NCBI RefSeq assembly: GCF_012939955.1
Contig: NZ_SPMY01000025.1
Location: 87,878 to 151,877, forward strand
Length of the DNA: 64,000 bases
Direction: 5' to 3'
Origin: Candidatus Accumulibacter phosphatis
Lineage (GTDB): Bacteria > Pseudomonadota > Gammaproteobacteria > Burkholderiales > Rhodocyclaceae
Program-made: the position numbers and the translations under genes
Part shown: positions 45,858 through 55,627 of the stretch, one piece after another
Layout of the letters: each line of letters starts with the position of its first letter
How positions within the stretch are numbered: the first letter of the stretch is position 1
The notes under the pieces: model-generated
What the model was told of the DNA's origin: nothing
What the model saw: the letters and a program-made list of their open reading frames with translations, nothing else
The model's database searches: none

Positions 45858-47357
45858 ATGACAAATCCTGGACAACTGCAGCACTTCATCAATGGTCATC
45901 GGGTCCCTGGCGGTGATTCGCGCTGGGGCGAGATCTTCAATCCGGCCAGCGGACAAGTCACGGCGCGGGTGCCGCTGGCCAGCGCAGAGATCACCGGCAA
46001 AGGAGTCGCTGCGGCCGCCGCCGCCCTCGCTGAGTGGTCGGATACACCGCCGCTGCGGCGTGCGCGCGTGCTCTTCAAGTTTCGTCAGCTGCTCGAGCAG
46101 CACCTCGACGAGCTGGCGGCGATCGTCACTGGCGAGCACGGCAAGGTGCTCGACGATGCCCGGGGCGAGATTATTCGCGGCATGGAGGTCGTCGAGTTTG
46201 CCTGCGGCATCCCGCAGCTGTTGAAGGGTGAATACTCCGACCAGATCGGGAGCGGTGTCGACAGCTGGTCGCTACGCCAGCCGGTCGGTGTCTGCGCCGG
46301 CATCACGCCCTTCAACTTTCCGGTGATGGTGCCGATGTGGATGTTTCCTGTGGCGCTGGCCTGTGGCAATACCTTCATTCTCAAGCCTTCCGAACGTGAT
46401 CCGTCGGCCAGCCTGTTCATTGCCGATCTGTTGGCGCAGGCCGGGCTGCCACAGGGCGTGTTCAACGTCGTGCATGGCGACAAGGAGGCGGTCGATGCCC
46501 TGCTCACCGATGCACGTGTTGCGGCGGTCAGTTTTGTCGGCTCGACACCGATTGCCGAGTACATCTATGCGACGGGAACGGCCAACGGCAAGCGGGTACA
46601 GGCGCTCGGCGGCGCCAAGAATCATATGGTGGTGATGCCCGACGCTGATCTCGAGCAGGCGGTCGATGCGCTGATCGGCGCCGCCTATGGTTCGGCTGGC
46701 GAGCGCTGCATGGCGATCTCGGTGCTGGTCGCGGTCGGCGCGGTCGGCGAGCAGCTGGTGCCGGCGCTGGCCAGGCGCGTGCATGCGTTGAAGGTCGGTC
46801 CGGGCACTGATCCGGGCGTGGAAATGGGGCCTCTGGTGACCCGGCAGCATCTCGACAAGGTGCGTGCCTACGTCGATCTGGGAGTTGCCGAGGGGGCAGT
46901 GCTGCTGGTTGATGGGCGCGACCTGCGGCTTGCCGCTCACGACGAGGGATTCTTTTTGGGCGGCTGCCTGTTCGACCGCGTCTCCCCCACCATGCGCATC
47001 TATCGCGAGGAGATCTTCGGGCCGGTGCTGTGCGTCGTGCATGTCGCCGATTTCGAGGCCGCCGTCGCGCTCATCAATGCCCACGAATATGGCAACGGCG
47101 TGGCGGTGTTCACGCGTAGCGGCAATGTCGCCCGCGAGTTCGTGCGTCGCATCGAGGTCGGCATGGTCGGTGTCAATGTGCCGATTCCGGTACCGATGGC
47201 TTTCCATAGTTTCGGCGGCTGGAAGCGTTCCCTGTTCGGCGACCATGCGCTCCATGGCCCGGACGGGGTACATTTCTATACCCGCCTGAAGACGGCGACT
47301 GGTCGCTGGCCGCAGGACATGGCGAGTGGCGCCAGTTTTGTGATGCCGACGCATTGA
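45858..47357 (+). CDS. mmsA: Methylmalonate-semialdehyde dehydrogenase (CoA-acylating)
   Basis: This protein has 499 residues, an aldehyde-dehydrogenase fold. Motifs include [20 protein letters not shown], typical of MmsA, the [15 protein letters not shown] strand and the catalytic Cys in [10 protein letters not shown] (about residue 285). MmsA converts methylmalonate or malonate semialdehyde to propionyl- or acetyl-CoA with NAD+ and CoA, the last steps of valine breakdown and of inositol and beta-alanine routes. No other mms gene lies beside it, but the Leu/Val dehydrogenase 6 kb away fits a role in branched-chain amino acid use. Confidence 0.88.
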   Translation: MTNPGQLQHFINGHRVPGGDSRWGEIFNPASGQVTARVPLASAEITGKGVAAAAAALAEWSDTPPLRRARVLFKFRQLLEQHLDELAAIVTGEHGKVLDDARGEIIRGMEVVEFACGIPQLLKGEYSDQIGSGVDSWSLRQPVGVCAGITPFNFPVMVPMWMFPVALACGNTFILKPSERDPSASLFIADLLAQAGLPQGVFNVVHGDKEAVDALLTDARVAAVSFVGSTPIAEYIYATGTANGKRVQALGGAKNHMVVMPDADLEQAVDALIGAAYGSAGERCMAISVLVAVGAVGEQLVPALARRVHALKVGPGTDPGVEMGPLVTRQHLDKVRAYVDLGVAEGAVLLVDGRDLRLAAHDEGFFLGGCLFDRVSPTMRIYREEIFGPVLCVVHVADFEAAVALINAHEYGNGVAVFTRSGNVAREFVRRIEVGMVGVNVPIPVPMAFHSFGGWKRSLFGDHALHGPDGVHFYTRLKTATGRWPQDMASGASFVMPTH

Positions 47358-47571
47358 CTGCTGCCGCCGCTCGGTCGCACAGACCGGCCGGGAAGGCCGC
47401 GATGCTGCTGCGCAGTTGCCGCAAGAGACGACCGGGGAGATGCGTGAATCTCGAACGCGACTTGCCAGCGATTGACCAGGGCGCCACTTTCGGCAAACCC
47501 GCCGGGTGTGGACTCTGCGGGCGCCGTCGCTGGCGGTGGTCCGCATCGGCAACGCCGCTGGGCGGGCCACC

Positions 47572-48006
47572 ATGAAAGAGTTCGCCTGCCAATACGCCTT
47601 TCTGCGCTTTCGTCCCTTTTCTGAAACGGGCGAATTTGCCAACGTGGGCGTCGTTCTGATGGCCGCCGAGGCCGGCTTTTTCGACTTTCGCCTGCTCAAA
47701 CGTTACGGTCGAATCACACAGTTTTTCTATCCCTTCGACCGCGAGGTGTACCTCAACGGGCGCGAGTTGTTCAAGGAGGAACTGCAGCGTTTTGCCGGCC
47801 AACTGCGCTCTGACGCGCTCGATGGCGGCAGGCGAGCGCCGAATCTGCTTTTGGCGAGCAAGCGCTTCGCCGAACTGGTCCGCCCGCGCGACGCCATGTT
47901 CCACTTCGACCAGCAGCGGCTCATTCTCGCCGCTGACCCTGAAGCCAAGCTCGACGCTCTCTACGACCACTACTGCGAGCGCAATTTCATGAGCAGGGAG
48001 TTTTGA
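47572..48006 (+). CDS. DUF3037-family protein, possibly C-terminally truncated
   Basis: This protein has 144 residues. The opening MKEFACQYAFLRFRPFSETG and EFANVGVVLM is the DUF3037 signature. Function is unknown; some relatives are longer or lie next to HipA-type genes, but no such partner is present. The protein ends abruptly (YCERNFMSREF), which may mark truncation. ATG 47572 starts the conserved block; the 66 nt of open frame upstream show no homology. The 214 nt before it hold nothing else recognised. Confidence 0.7.
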   Translation: MKEFACQYAFLRFRPFSETGEFANVGVVLMAAEAGFFDFRLLKRYGRITQFFYPFDREVYLNGRELFKEELQRFAGQLRSDALDGGRRAPNLLLASKRFAELVRPRDAMFHFDQQRLILAADPEAKLDALYDHYCERNFMSREF

Positions 48007-48149
48007 CCCCTGTCGGTAGTGACCGGTTTTCGTTCGAGCGGCCGCAGCGCATGCGGTACTCGGCTGGTTCTGGCGGTGGCAGCGTCGGCGTTTCTCTGCT
48101 AACGTAAGCAGCTTGTGTATTTCCATGCCGATTGAGGAGAGATGTGCTG

Positions 48150-48974
48150 ATGAGACCGAAGCGTTTTCGGATAGTAGTGATCGCTGCTGCGCTCCTGCTG
48201 CTTCCTTTTTACAGTGGCGCGCAGCAGGTCAGCCCTGCTGAGGGCCAGGCCAGCGCGACTGCTGCCACTTCCGTAAGCCCTGCCGCTCCCGCAGCGCAGG
48301 CGGTAATTGAACCCGAAGCCATTGCTGCGCTCAAGCGCAGCAGCGAATTCCTGCATACACTGAAGTCATTCAACATTCGGGTCGATGCCAGCACCGACGA
48401 GGTCCTCGATAGCGGCCAGAAAGTGCAGTTCGGCTCGTTCGCCAATATCTCGGTGGTCAGGCCCAACCGCTTGCGGGCGGACGTGATCGACGATGAGAAG
48501 CAGCGCCAGTTCTACTACGATGGCAAGACGCTGACGGTGTACGGCAAGCTGGTGAACTACTACGCCTCGGTGAGCGCGCCCAAGACCATCAAGGAGATGT
48601 TGGCCTTCGCGGAAACCAAGTATGGGCTGGAGTGGCCGTTGGCCGACGTGCTGGCACCGGAGTCCCTGGCGGAAAATGTCAAAGCGGCCTTCTTTGTGGG
48701 CCAGAGCCGCGTTGGGGGTGTCCTCTGCGACCATTATGCTTTCCGTCAGGACGAGGTCGACTGGCAGATCTGGATACAGGAAGGCAGCAAGCCCTTGCCG
48801 AGAAAGATCGTCATTACGAGCAAGAACGAGGAAGGGGCGCCGCAGTACGAGGCGGTGTTGAGCTGGAAACTGTCACCCAGGCTGGGCGATCGCGTGTTCC
48901 GTTTCGTTCCGCCCAAGGGCGCCAGCAAGATCGTCTTTCGCGAGCTGGAAGTCCAGCCGGGCAACGAGAAGTGA
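48150..48974 (+). CDS. DUF2092-family periplasmic protein
   Basis: This protein has 274 residues, starting at ATG 48150 after GAGGAGAG. A signal peptide (IVVIAAALLLLPFYSGAQQ) is followed by a linker rich in Ala/Ser and the DUF2092 domain: SEFLHTLKSFNIRVDASTDE, then NRLRADVIDDEKQRQFYYDG, VNYYASV and KIVITSKNE. The fold resembles the LolA/LolB-type lipoprotein-binding barrel, but function is unknown. It lies 6 nt before the Asn-repeat protein gene and is surely co-transcribed with it. Confidence 0.82.
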   Translation: MRPKRFRIVVIAAALLLLPFYSGAQQVSPAEGQASATAATSVSPAAPAAQAVIEPEAIAALKRSSEFLHTLKSFNIRVDASTDEVLDSGQKVQFGSFANISVVRPNRLRADVIDDEKQRQFYYDGKTLTVYGKLVNYYASVSAPKTIKEMLAFAETKYGLEWPLADVLAPESLAENVKAAFFVGQSRVGGVLCDHYAFRQDEVDWQIWIQEGSKPLPRKIVITSKNEEGAPQYEAVLSWKLSPRLGDRVFRFVPPKGASKIVFRELEVQPGNEK

Positions 48975-48980
48975 GGTGAG

Positions 48981-49463
48981 ATGATGAGCCAAGTCCAATC
49001 GAAAAAACGCTTTTCCGGTCGCTTTTCGCGTGCCGTATTGATGTCGCTGCTGGCTGTGGGCGCGCATGATTTCTTTGCTGCTTCGGAGGCCTTTGCGCGC
49101 GGGGGCACACACACCAGCGTCAACCGCAGTGCCAATGTGAACCGCAATGCGAACGTCAATCACAACACCAATGTGAACCGCAATACGAACGTCAATCGCA
49201 ACACCAACGTGAATGTCAACCGTAACGTGGACGTCGATGTGAATCACCGCGGTGGCTACCACCCGGTAGGGACGGCAGTGGCGGTTGGGGCTGCCGTAGC
49301 AGTGACCGCCGTGGTCGTCGGCTCGATAGTTAACACCCTGCCGCCGAGTTGCGTACCCTACGTCTATGCCGGCATGACTTACCAGCAATGCGGCGGGACC
49401 TATTACCAGCCGCAGTATGCAGGCAGTTCGGTGACCTACGTGGTGGTTAACCCGCCCTACTAA
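48981..49463 (+). CDS. Secreted Asn-repeat protein (DUF6515-like C-terminus)
   Basis: This protein has 160 residues. After a signal region (VLMSLLAVGAHDFFAASEAFA) comes a run of short NxN repeats (NVNRNTNVN-type, about residues 45-90), then a Gly/Ala/Val membrane-like stretch (VGTAVAVGAAVAVTAVVVGS) and a tail with YVYAGMTYQQCGGTYYQP and YVVVNPP. The tail matches the pattern I associate with DUF6515. The repeats reflect imperfect 12-nt DNA units. Partner of the DUF2092 gene; probably envelope-located. Function unknown. Confidence 0.7.
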   Translation: MMSQVQSKKRFSGRFSRAVLMSLLAVGAHDFFAASEAFARGGTHTSVNRSANVNRNANVNHNTNVNRNTNVNRNTNVNVNRNVDVDVNHRGGYHPVGTAVAVGAAVAVTAVVVGSIVNTLPPSCVPYVYAGMTYQQCGGTYYQPQYAGSSVTYVVVNPPY

Positions 49464-49698
49464 GGACGCCTCACAGCTGCCGGGCGAAACTGTTCTGGCG
49501 AAGTGCGCGGGAGAAAGCTCGGGAGGAAAGAAGCTACTCTCTACTCTCCGTGCGGAACCTACCAGGCTGCCCCTGCCGATGCAGCGCTGCAGCCTGGTGC
49601 GCTTTCTGGCCCCTCTGCTCGGCCTGGGAGTCCATAGCCGGGATTCGGGAGGCAGCGCGTCCGTCAGTTCATGTTTGTCAGGATTGCCAGGCCTCGCC

Positions 49699-52305
49699 TT
49701 AACGCCGCCCACCAAAACGGCCGCCGAAGCCGCCGCCAAAACGGCCACCGAAGCCACCGCCGCCAAAGCGGTCGCCGCCGCCCCAGCCACCGCCGCCAAA
49801 GCGATCGCCGTCAGCGAAGCCGCCAGCGCTATAGTGGCTTTCAGCGTTGCTGCGCGCCTGCTGGTTAGTATCGGCCCAGGAGGTGTCGCCGCCTGCCGAT
49901 TGCCAGCCGCCGGAAGCGTGTTGTTGCCAGCCGCTGTCGCTGTTGCGGTAGGCGCTGCCATCTGCGCCCGCGTAATGGTTGCCCATCACGCCGCTCGAGG
50001 TGTAGCTCTTGGTCTGTCCGGTCTGGGCATCGTAGGCCGTAGTCGTGTGCTGCGCGCCAACGCCCTCAGGGCCCGCCGTGGCGGCGGCGGTTTTCGAGAT
50101 CGAGCTGCCGCCCGGGCCGCTGGCCGAGGCGCTGGAGGCGTACGAGCGCTGCCCGGTTTCGGTGTTGTAGGTGCCGCCGCGTGCGACATTGCCGCTCGTG
50201 CCGCCGGCGGTGTTGACGGTTCGGTCGTAAGCGCGCTGTGCCTGGCCGGTGTTGGGGTTGTAACTGCGACCGGCGGCGTAGGCGCCGCTGCTCCCGGTGC
50301 GCGTGTTGTTGTAAGTGCCGCGGGCGGAGCTGCCGACCTTTCCATCATCATTGGCGTACCAGCTTCGCGACCCCGAATAGACGGTGTTTCCCCAATGACC
50401 ATAGACGTCGGCGCTGGTCGAGCCACAGCAGGGATAGCCCCAGTAGCCGGGGTGGTACCAGGCGCCGCCCCAGTAGGGTGCCGCCCAGGCGGCAGTTGCC
50501 AGACCGAGGCCGTAGCCATAGGCAAAGCCCACATAGGGGTTGTAGATGGGGGCCGCGGCGAGGCCCCAGGTGTAGGGCGCCGCATACCAGACGGAGCCGA
50601 TCCAGGGCGTGTAGTAGTAGCCGGTGCCATAGACGACAACGCCGTCGGAGCTGACCACGTTGCCCAGGTAGCCGGGCGTATAGCCGACGTAGACGACCTC
50701 CTTGCTGGCACCATAGACGTGCACGTAGGTCACGTAGTGCAGCGGCGAGCTGGTCGGAATGTCATAGATCACCGGTGGAACGCTGCTGGCGACGAACCAC
50801 GGGCCGGTGAGGCTGCTGGCCGTAAACCAGACGCCTGCCTGGACAGCGAAATAGCTGCTTGGCGTCACCTGGATGATCGGTACTTCGGCGTTGCTGACGT
50901 AGCGCAAGGGCGTGGCGTCGATGGCCTGGAACTGCGGTGCGCCATCAAACACCGGCGTGAATTTTGGCCCATTGCTCAGCGGCACGTTGGCGGTGTGCGG
51001 AATCGAGTTGGCAATCAGAGTTTCCTGCGCCTGCGGTGTGCCGGCCACCGAGGCGAGAACGACGCCAGCCGGTGCGCTCCCGGGGATGCGGCTGAAGTCG
51101 GCGGGCAAGGCATTCGCGGCCGTGTAGGTCCACGGGCCGGACAAGGCCGAGGCGCGGTACCAGCGTCCTGAGAGGAGGGTGTAGTAATCGTTGTTGGCGG
51201 TATTCACCAGCACGTCGGCAGTCGTGTTTTCTGCCCACAGCAAGCCGGTGCCGGTGATCGGCACGAAGTTGGGCGGCCCCTTGAAGACGATCAACTCAGC
51301 GGGTACCTGTCTGACGTAGAGCGTTGGTACGCCGTTCTGCAGTGTTGGTTTCGGCTCGGCTTGCGGCCCCCCGTCAAGCAGATCGACGTGGCCTTCCTTG
51401 GCCAGTTTCTGCGCCAGTTCGTTGAGTTCGTTGAGTTCCTTGGCGCCGGGTGGTTCGCCACTGGCCAGGGTCCACGGGCCTTCGAGTGCGTCTGCCGACA
51501 GCCAGCCGTCGAAGACATGCAGGTACCAGCGGCTCGCGCCGCGGCTGCGAACGATCAGCGCCTGGGTGTTGATCACGCGCTCGAAGTGCGTATCGGCAAG
51601 GGGCCGTATCGCCGGCGAGCCATCGATCGGCACCAGGATGGCCGGCGAATTGCTGACGATGACCTGTGGTGGTTGATTATTGACCTGCGCCGGCCGCGCT
51701 TTCACGGTGCCGGAGGCCGCCAGTTCGCCGGCGAGCAGTGGCAGCGACATGCTGGCCATGACCGTCGGCAGTTGCGTACGCAACTGGCGCAGGACATCGA
51801 GTCCGTGATCTGGGAGCGTCGGAAAGCTGGCCCGGCTCAGGCTGAGGTCTTCCAGTGCGACACTTTGTGTGAGGCGATCGACGCCAGTGCGTGCGCTGCC
51901 CCAGATCACCCCGAAAGCTGGTTCGCTGGCCGCTGTTTTCTTCACCGCGACGGCGGCACGGAAGTTGAGCGTGTTGCCTTGCCAGCTGTCGACCTGCGGC
52001 AGGTAGACCAGCGCCGTGGCTCCGGCAATTTCGGCCTGGCGTGGCCAGCCATCGCTGCCTGTTGGCGGCGCCGCTGGCGGCTGCGCGGCAGCGCCCGGAA
52101 CTGGCGGAACGGGCAAATTGCCCCACGAATCGGCGCTTCTTAGCGCACCGTCGAAGGCGGACTCCGGGTTCAGGGGAAGCGCATTACTCATCCCGGGGTC
52201 ATCCGGAAAAGGCATCGACTGCTGGTTGGCACAGCCGATCGGGCCGGCCATGATAACGCCGATCAGGCACGCGAGAAGACGGGGTTTCGGTAGTTTGATG
52301 GTCAT
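49699..52305 (-). CDS. Large exported Gly/Tyr/Ser-rich protein, carbohydrate-binding-like
   Basis: This protein has 868 residues. The N-terminus MTIKLPKPRLLACLIGVIMA leads to a Cys (GPIGC) that may be a non-canonical lipobox. Residues 90-560 hold repeated blocks with W and GPW (RWYLHVFDGWLSADALEGPW, RWYRASALSGPW, VWFTASSLTGPW), each about 130 residues. Then comes an aromatic stretch (GYGLGLATAAWAAPYWGG), T/G-rich repeats with TGQ units, and a C-terminal FGGG/GGRFGG tail. It resembles proteins annotated as carbohydrate-binding family V/XII. It is convergent with the Asn-repeat gene, which also has Tyr-rich tail motifs. A surface or matrix role is plausible but unproven. Confidence 0.65.
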   Translation of the reverse strand: MTIKLPKPRLLACLIGVIMAGPIGCANQQSMPFPDDPGMSNALPLNPESAFDGALRSADSWGNLPVPPVPGAAAQPPAAPPTGSDGWPRQAEIAGATALVYLPQVDSWQGNTLNFRAAVAVKKTAASEPAFGVIWGSARTGVDRLTQSVALEDLSLSRASFPTLPDHGLDVLRQLRTQLPTVMASMSLPLLAGELAASGTVKARPAQVNNQPPQVIVSNSPAILVPIDGSPAIRPLADTHFERVINTQALIVRSRGASRWYLHVFDGWLSADALEGPWTLASGEPPGAKELNELNELAQKLAKEGHVDLLDGGPQAEPKPTLQNGVPTLYVRQVPAELIVFKGPPNFVPITGTGLLWAENTTADVLVNTANNDYYTLLSGRWYRASALSGPWTYTAANALPADFSRIPGSAPAGVVLASVAGTPQAQETLIANSIPHTANVPLSNGPKFTPVFDGAPQFQAIDATPLRYVSNAEVPIIQVTPSSYFAVQAGVWFTASSLTGPWFVASSVPPVIYDIPTSSPLHYVTYVHVYGASKEVVYVGYTPGYLGNVVSSDGVVVYGTGYYYTPWIGSVWYAAPYTWGLAAAPIYNPYVGFAYGYGLGLATAAWAAPYWGGAWYHPGYWGYPCCGSTSADVYGHWGNTVYSGSRSWYANDDGKVGSSARGTYNNTRTGSSGAYAAGRSYNPNTGQAQRAYDRTVNTAGGTSGNVARGGTYNTETGQRSYASSASASGPGGSSISKTAAATAGPEGVGAQHTTTAYDAQTGQTKSYTSSGVMGNHYAGADGSAYRNSDSGWQQHASGGWQSAGGDTSWADTNQQARSNAESHYSAGGFADGDRFGGGGWGGGDRFGGGGFGGRFGGGFGGRFGGRR

Positions 52306-52465
52306 GGCGTTCCTCTGCGGGGGCCGTAGATCAGGAGTTGGAATTGTGGCGGCGTAGTATGGATTGGCATGCTGGCAGGGTCAATTCGGGGTTCGCGTGC
52401 GCAGGGTTTGCGGAGCGCCTCGCGAAGGCGTGGCGTGCGTCGGCTCGGTGCTCGGGAATCCAGGC

Positions 52466-53897
52466 TCAGAGCAGTGGGCTGAGTACCTGCACTGCATTTT
52501 CCAGGCGGCGGCGCCAGTCTGGCCGGCCGCGCCAGCGCGCCAGCTGCAGTGCTTGCGATTTGCTCTCGTACTGGCTTTGCATGGCGCGTGCCGTGGCCGC
52601 GAATGCAGGGTCGTAGGTGAGCATCGAGACTTCGAAGTTCAACTCGAAGCTGCGCAGGTCGAGGTTGACCGTTCCGAAGATGGTGATCTCTTCATCGACG
52701 ACCATGCTCTTGGTGTGCAGCAGGCCGGCACGGAAACGGAGAATGGTGATGCCTACTTCCAGCAGGTCCTCGACGTAGGCGTTGCTGGCGTAGCGGACCA
52801 GCGTCGAGTCGATTTTTTCGGGTACGATGAGGATCACCCGTACGCCGCGTATGGCGGCCGAGCGCAGCGCCGTGAGCAGCGTTTCGCTGGGAATGAAATA
52901 GGGCGTCGTCAGGACGATTTCGCGCCTGGCGGCATAGAGTGCGGCGACCAGCAGTTGTTCGATGTGCTGCGTGGACGACTGTGGTCCGGAGGGGAATATC
53001 TGCACGTGGCTGTCACCGGCAGGGGCCAGTTCGAGGGGGGGGCGGCGGCGCGAAGGGGGTTCCGGTCTGCAGGGCGGTGAGCGAGAGTGAAACCGATTCC
53101 AGTATCCACGCCGCCGGTCCTTCTATGCGCACCATCGCGTCAACCCACTCGCCGACGCCGGCGTCCTGTTTGAAGAAGCGGGGGTCGGCGATGTTCATGC
53201 TGCCGGTGTAGGCGATGCGGCGGTCGATGACCGCGATTTTGCGGTGGTCGCGGAGGTCGAAGCGGACAAACAAGGCGCGTAGCGGATTGACCGGCAGGAT
53301 TTCAACGATGTTCACGCCCGCGTCACGGAGTCGGCCAAGTGCTTCACTCTTGAAAAAAGAGCGGCTGCCGAGTGAGTCCATCAGCGTCGAGCAGGGGACG
53401 CCGCGTTGCGCCGCGCGGACCAGCGCGGCGACCAGATCGTCCACAAAGCCGCCCGAGCTCCAGATATAGAACTCCAGATGGACCGAGCCGCGGGCAGCAT
53501 CAATGTCGGCGATCAGCGCGCGCATGATCGAGCTGCTGTCGGTCAGCAGTTGCAGGCGATGGCCTCCCATCAGAGGCAGTCCGGCCGAGCCGGTGGCAAG
53601 CCTGCTGACGCTCTCCGCACCGGTACTCAGCACGCCGGGGTCGACCAGGGTCGACGCCGGGATGTCCTGCGCCCAGAGCAGCAACTGCGGTTGCATGGCG
53701 ATCGCCCGATCCATCCAGGTCTTGCCGAGACGGCGTTCGCCGATCAGGAGATACATCAGGACGCCGACAGCGGGAATCGTAATCACCAGCAGCAGCCATG
53801 CCAGTGCTGTTCCGTGCGAGGTCCGCCGGGAAAAGATGCGCAGTGAAACCGCTATCACGGCGATCAAGTGCAGGACAGTGAGAAGATCGAAGACCAT
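52466..53897 (-). CDS. cls: Cardiolipin synthase, frameshifted at a G8 run
   Basis: Two frames (53013-53897 and 52466-53005) together give about 477 residues, the usual length of bacterial cardiolipin synthase. Two N-terminal membrane segments (LLTVLHLIAVIAVSL, LAWLLLVITIPAVGVLMYLL) precede two phospholipase-D HKD motifs, HRKIAVID and HTKSMVVD, one in each frame. The break lies in the G8 run at 53035-53042; G7 gives one open frame. The enzyme condenses two phosphatidylglycerols to cardiolipin at the inner membrane. Confidence 0.88.
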
Positions 53898-54128
53898 GCG
53901 GCGGAGTATGAGACGCTCGCCCCTGTGCGGTCAACAAGCCGTCTCCGCGCGACGCCCGATACGGCGCTGCGTCCCTGCTGCCGCCAGAAGGTGATCGATC
54001 ATCTGTGCTAATCTGCCGGCGTTTGTCGGGTCGTGCTGTGCAATCTCTGTCGTCAGCCAAGCCGAGGCAGGAGTTGCACAAGATTCGCCAGGCCGTGAGT
54101 TGGGCCATCAACAAAGGAGAGAGGCACC

Positions 54129-54455
54129 ATGAGAACTGCTGATCGCTATCGATTGTGCGTGGCGCCGGCTGTCCTGCTCGCCTGCCTGCTGGCGGCTGCC
54201 AGTGCGGTCGCGCAGGGCAACGCTGTCGTTCCGGATCCGGTCTTGTCGCCGGGCGCCATCGCGCCCGACCCGGCACTCTCTCCGGAACAGATGAACCCGC
54301 CACCGGTGCCGTCGGTCGACGCGGTCCGACCAGACGCGGCACTGTCGCCGGAGCAGGATCAGGGCGGGACGGTGCTTTCTCCGGATGCGGTCGCTCCCGA
54401 CGCCGCACTGTCGCCGGAAGAGACCACGGAGGAACCCGCCCTGTCACCCGATTGA
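54129..54455 (+). CDS. Secreted Pro/Ala-rich protein with LSPE/LSPD repeats
   Basis: This protein has 108 residues: a signal peptide (LLACLLAAASAVAQG) and then about six copies of a short unit PDxALSPE (variants DAVAPDAALSPE, PDPVLSPG, PALSPD). The mature part is acidic and has no hydrophobic core, so it is probably disordered. No family recognised. It starts after AAAGGAGAGAGGC and lies 75 nt before a glycine-zipper lipoprotein gene on the same strand. Confidence 0.6.
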   Translation: MRTADRYRLCVAPAVLLACLLAAASAVAQGNAVVPDPVLSPGAIAPDPALSPEQMNPPPVPSVDAVRPDAALSPEQDQGGTVLSPDAVAPDAALSPEETTEEPALSPD

Positions 54456-54529
54456 CTGCAAGTAACGGCAAGGACCTGACGTACAATACCGCCTGCCATG
54501 CAGGTCAATAACCCCAAGGAGGTGTCTAG

Positions 54530-54973
54530 ATGTTCCAGAAAGTTTCGTCCTACGTTTCGACCCTGGTGCTGGTTCTGGCACTCGCCGCTTGCGCCACACC
54601 CGGAGCACAGCCGGGTCAAATGGAAATACGCGCGGGCGTCGTCGAACAGATCATTAATACCGAGTTGTCCAGCGATCACCATTCGGGTATTGGTGCTGTC
54701 GTCGGCGGCCTTGCCGGTCTCGGAGTCGGCAGTCTGATTGGTGCCGGCACCGGTCGCGACGTGGCGATGGTCCTGGGTGCCGTGGGTGGTGCCGTCGCCG
54801 GTCACGAAATCCAGAAGAAGTACGACAAGCCGATTCCGGCACAGCAGGTGATCGTTCGCGTTGGCAGTGGTGTACTGGTGTCGGTGACGCAGCCTGTCAA
54901 CCCCGCCATCGGCAAGGGGCAGCGCGTCTTCATCGAAGGCAGCGGCGAGGACGCACGCGTCGTTCCGCGTTGA
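54530..54973 (+). CDS. Glycine-zipper (2TM/SlyB-type) outer-membrane lipoprotein
   Basis: This protein has 147 residues. The lipoprotein signal ends in LALAAC (Cys about 23). The glycine zipper (GIGAVVGGLAGLGVGSLIG and VLGAVGGAVAGHEI) forms the double-helical hairpin typical of SlyB/Pcp proteins, followed by a small beta domain (IVRVGSGVLVSVTQP). Such proteins stabilise the outer membrane under stress. AAGGAGGTG precedes the ATG. Confidence 0.88.
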   Translation: MFQKVSSYVSTLVLVLALAACATPGAQPGQMEIRAGVVEQIINTELSSDHHSGIGAVVGGLAGLGVGSLIGAGTGRDVAMVLGAVGGAVAGHEIQKKYDKPIPAQQVIVRVGSGVLVSVTQPVNPAIGKGQRVFIEGSGEDARVVPR

Positions 54974-54989
54974 GCGTGAATTGACCGTC

Positions 54990-55020
54990 GGGTGTCGGCC
55001 TGGCACGCCGGTCGACACCC
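54990..55020. terminator. Hairpin after the glycine-zipper gene
   Basis: GGGTGTCG and CGACACCC form an 8-bp stem with a GC-rich loop that can extend it. There is no U-tract, so this may be a weak or Rho-assisted end of the upstream message. Confidence 0.35.
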
Positions 55021-55040
55021 CTGATTCAGATCCCGGATAA

Positions 55041-55487
55041 ATGACCATGCCCTTTCCTGTCGCGAAACCTGACGCGTCTCGTTACGAACGAAGCTCGGGG
55101 GCCTTCCTTTTGCCTGCCAGGGCGATTGCCGGTGCTGTGCTGAGTGCGCTGCTCATTGGCGGATGCGCGCCCGATGCTTTTCTGCCCGACGCCCCGTATG
55201 AAGACTTTCTCAATCGGGTTCAGAGCAAATGCCTGTATCAGAGGATCGGCAACGTCGAAATCACTTCCGACTTCCTGCAGACGCCATATTTCCTGGACCT
55301 GACGTCGCGCTTCTACAACGGCGAGATCCCCCAGGCAGCCTTCGTCGAGAACCTCCAGGGAGCTTATTCTGCAGAGCCCGGTTCGCCGGGCGTGAACTGC
55401 CTGCTTGCCCAGATGCCGTCGCAGGGCGGGCCCGTGCCACCGGCGATGGGTGGTCCGCTACCGCCGGCGATGGGCGGTACGCGCTAG
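55041..55487 (+). CDS. Small uncharacterised lipoprotein
   Basis: This protein has 148 residues. A long N-terminus precedes a lipoprotein signal ending in LLIGGC (about residue 42), so the true start may be further in, but ATG 55041 is the first in frame. The mature part has an all-helical look (YEDFLNRVQSKCLYQRIGNV, FLDLTSRFYNGEIPQAAFVE) and ends with a Pro/Gly repeat (PVPPAMGGPLPPAMGG). No family was recognised. It stands before the octaheme cytochrome gene. Confidence 0.65.
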   Translation: MTMPFPVAKPDASRYERSSGAFLLPARAIAGAVLSALLIGGCAPDAFLPDAPYEDFLNRVQSKCLYQRIGNVEITSDFLQTPYFLDLTSRFYNGEIPQAAFVENLQGAYSAEPGSPGVNCLLAQMPSQGGPVPPAMGGPLPPAMGGTR

Positions 55488-55627
55488 TCCGAGCAGTGCA
55501 TTGGCGGCACTAGCTGCCGCCCCCTTGACGATCCGCATCGGCCGATTCCGCCGATGCGCTGGCGAAGCGGCACTCGAGCACGACAGCCTCTGACGAATTT
55601 TCCGGCTGACAGAGCACGCACAGAACA

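Noticed and set aside
49579-51171. 530-codon plus-strand frame opposite the Gly/Tyr-rich exported protein
   Set aside because: It is antisense to a gene with a signal sequence and recognisable repeats. Its Ala/Gly/Val run is the complement of the Gly-rich tail.
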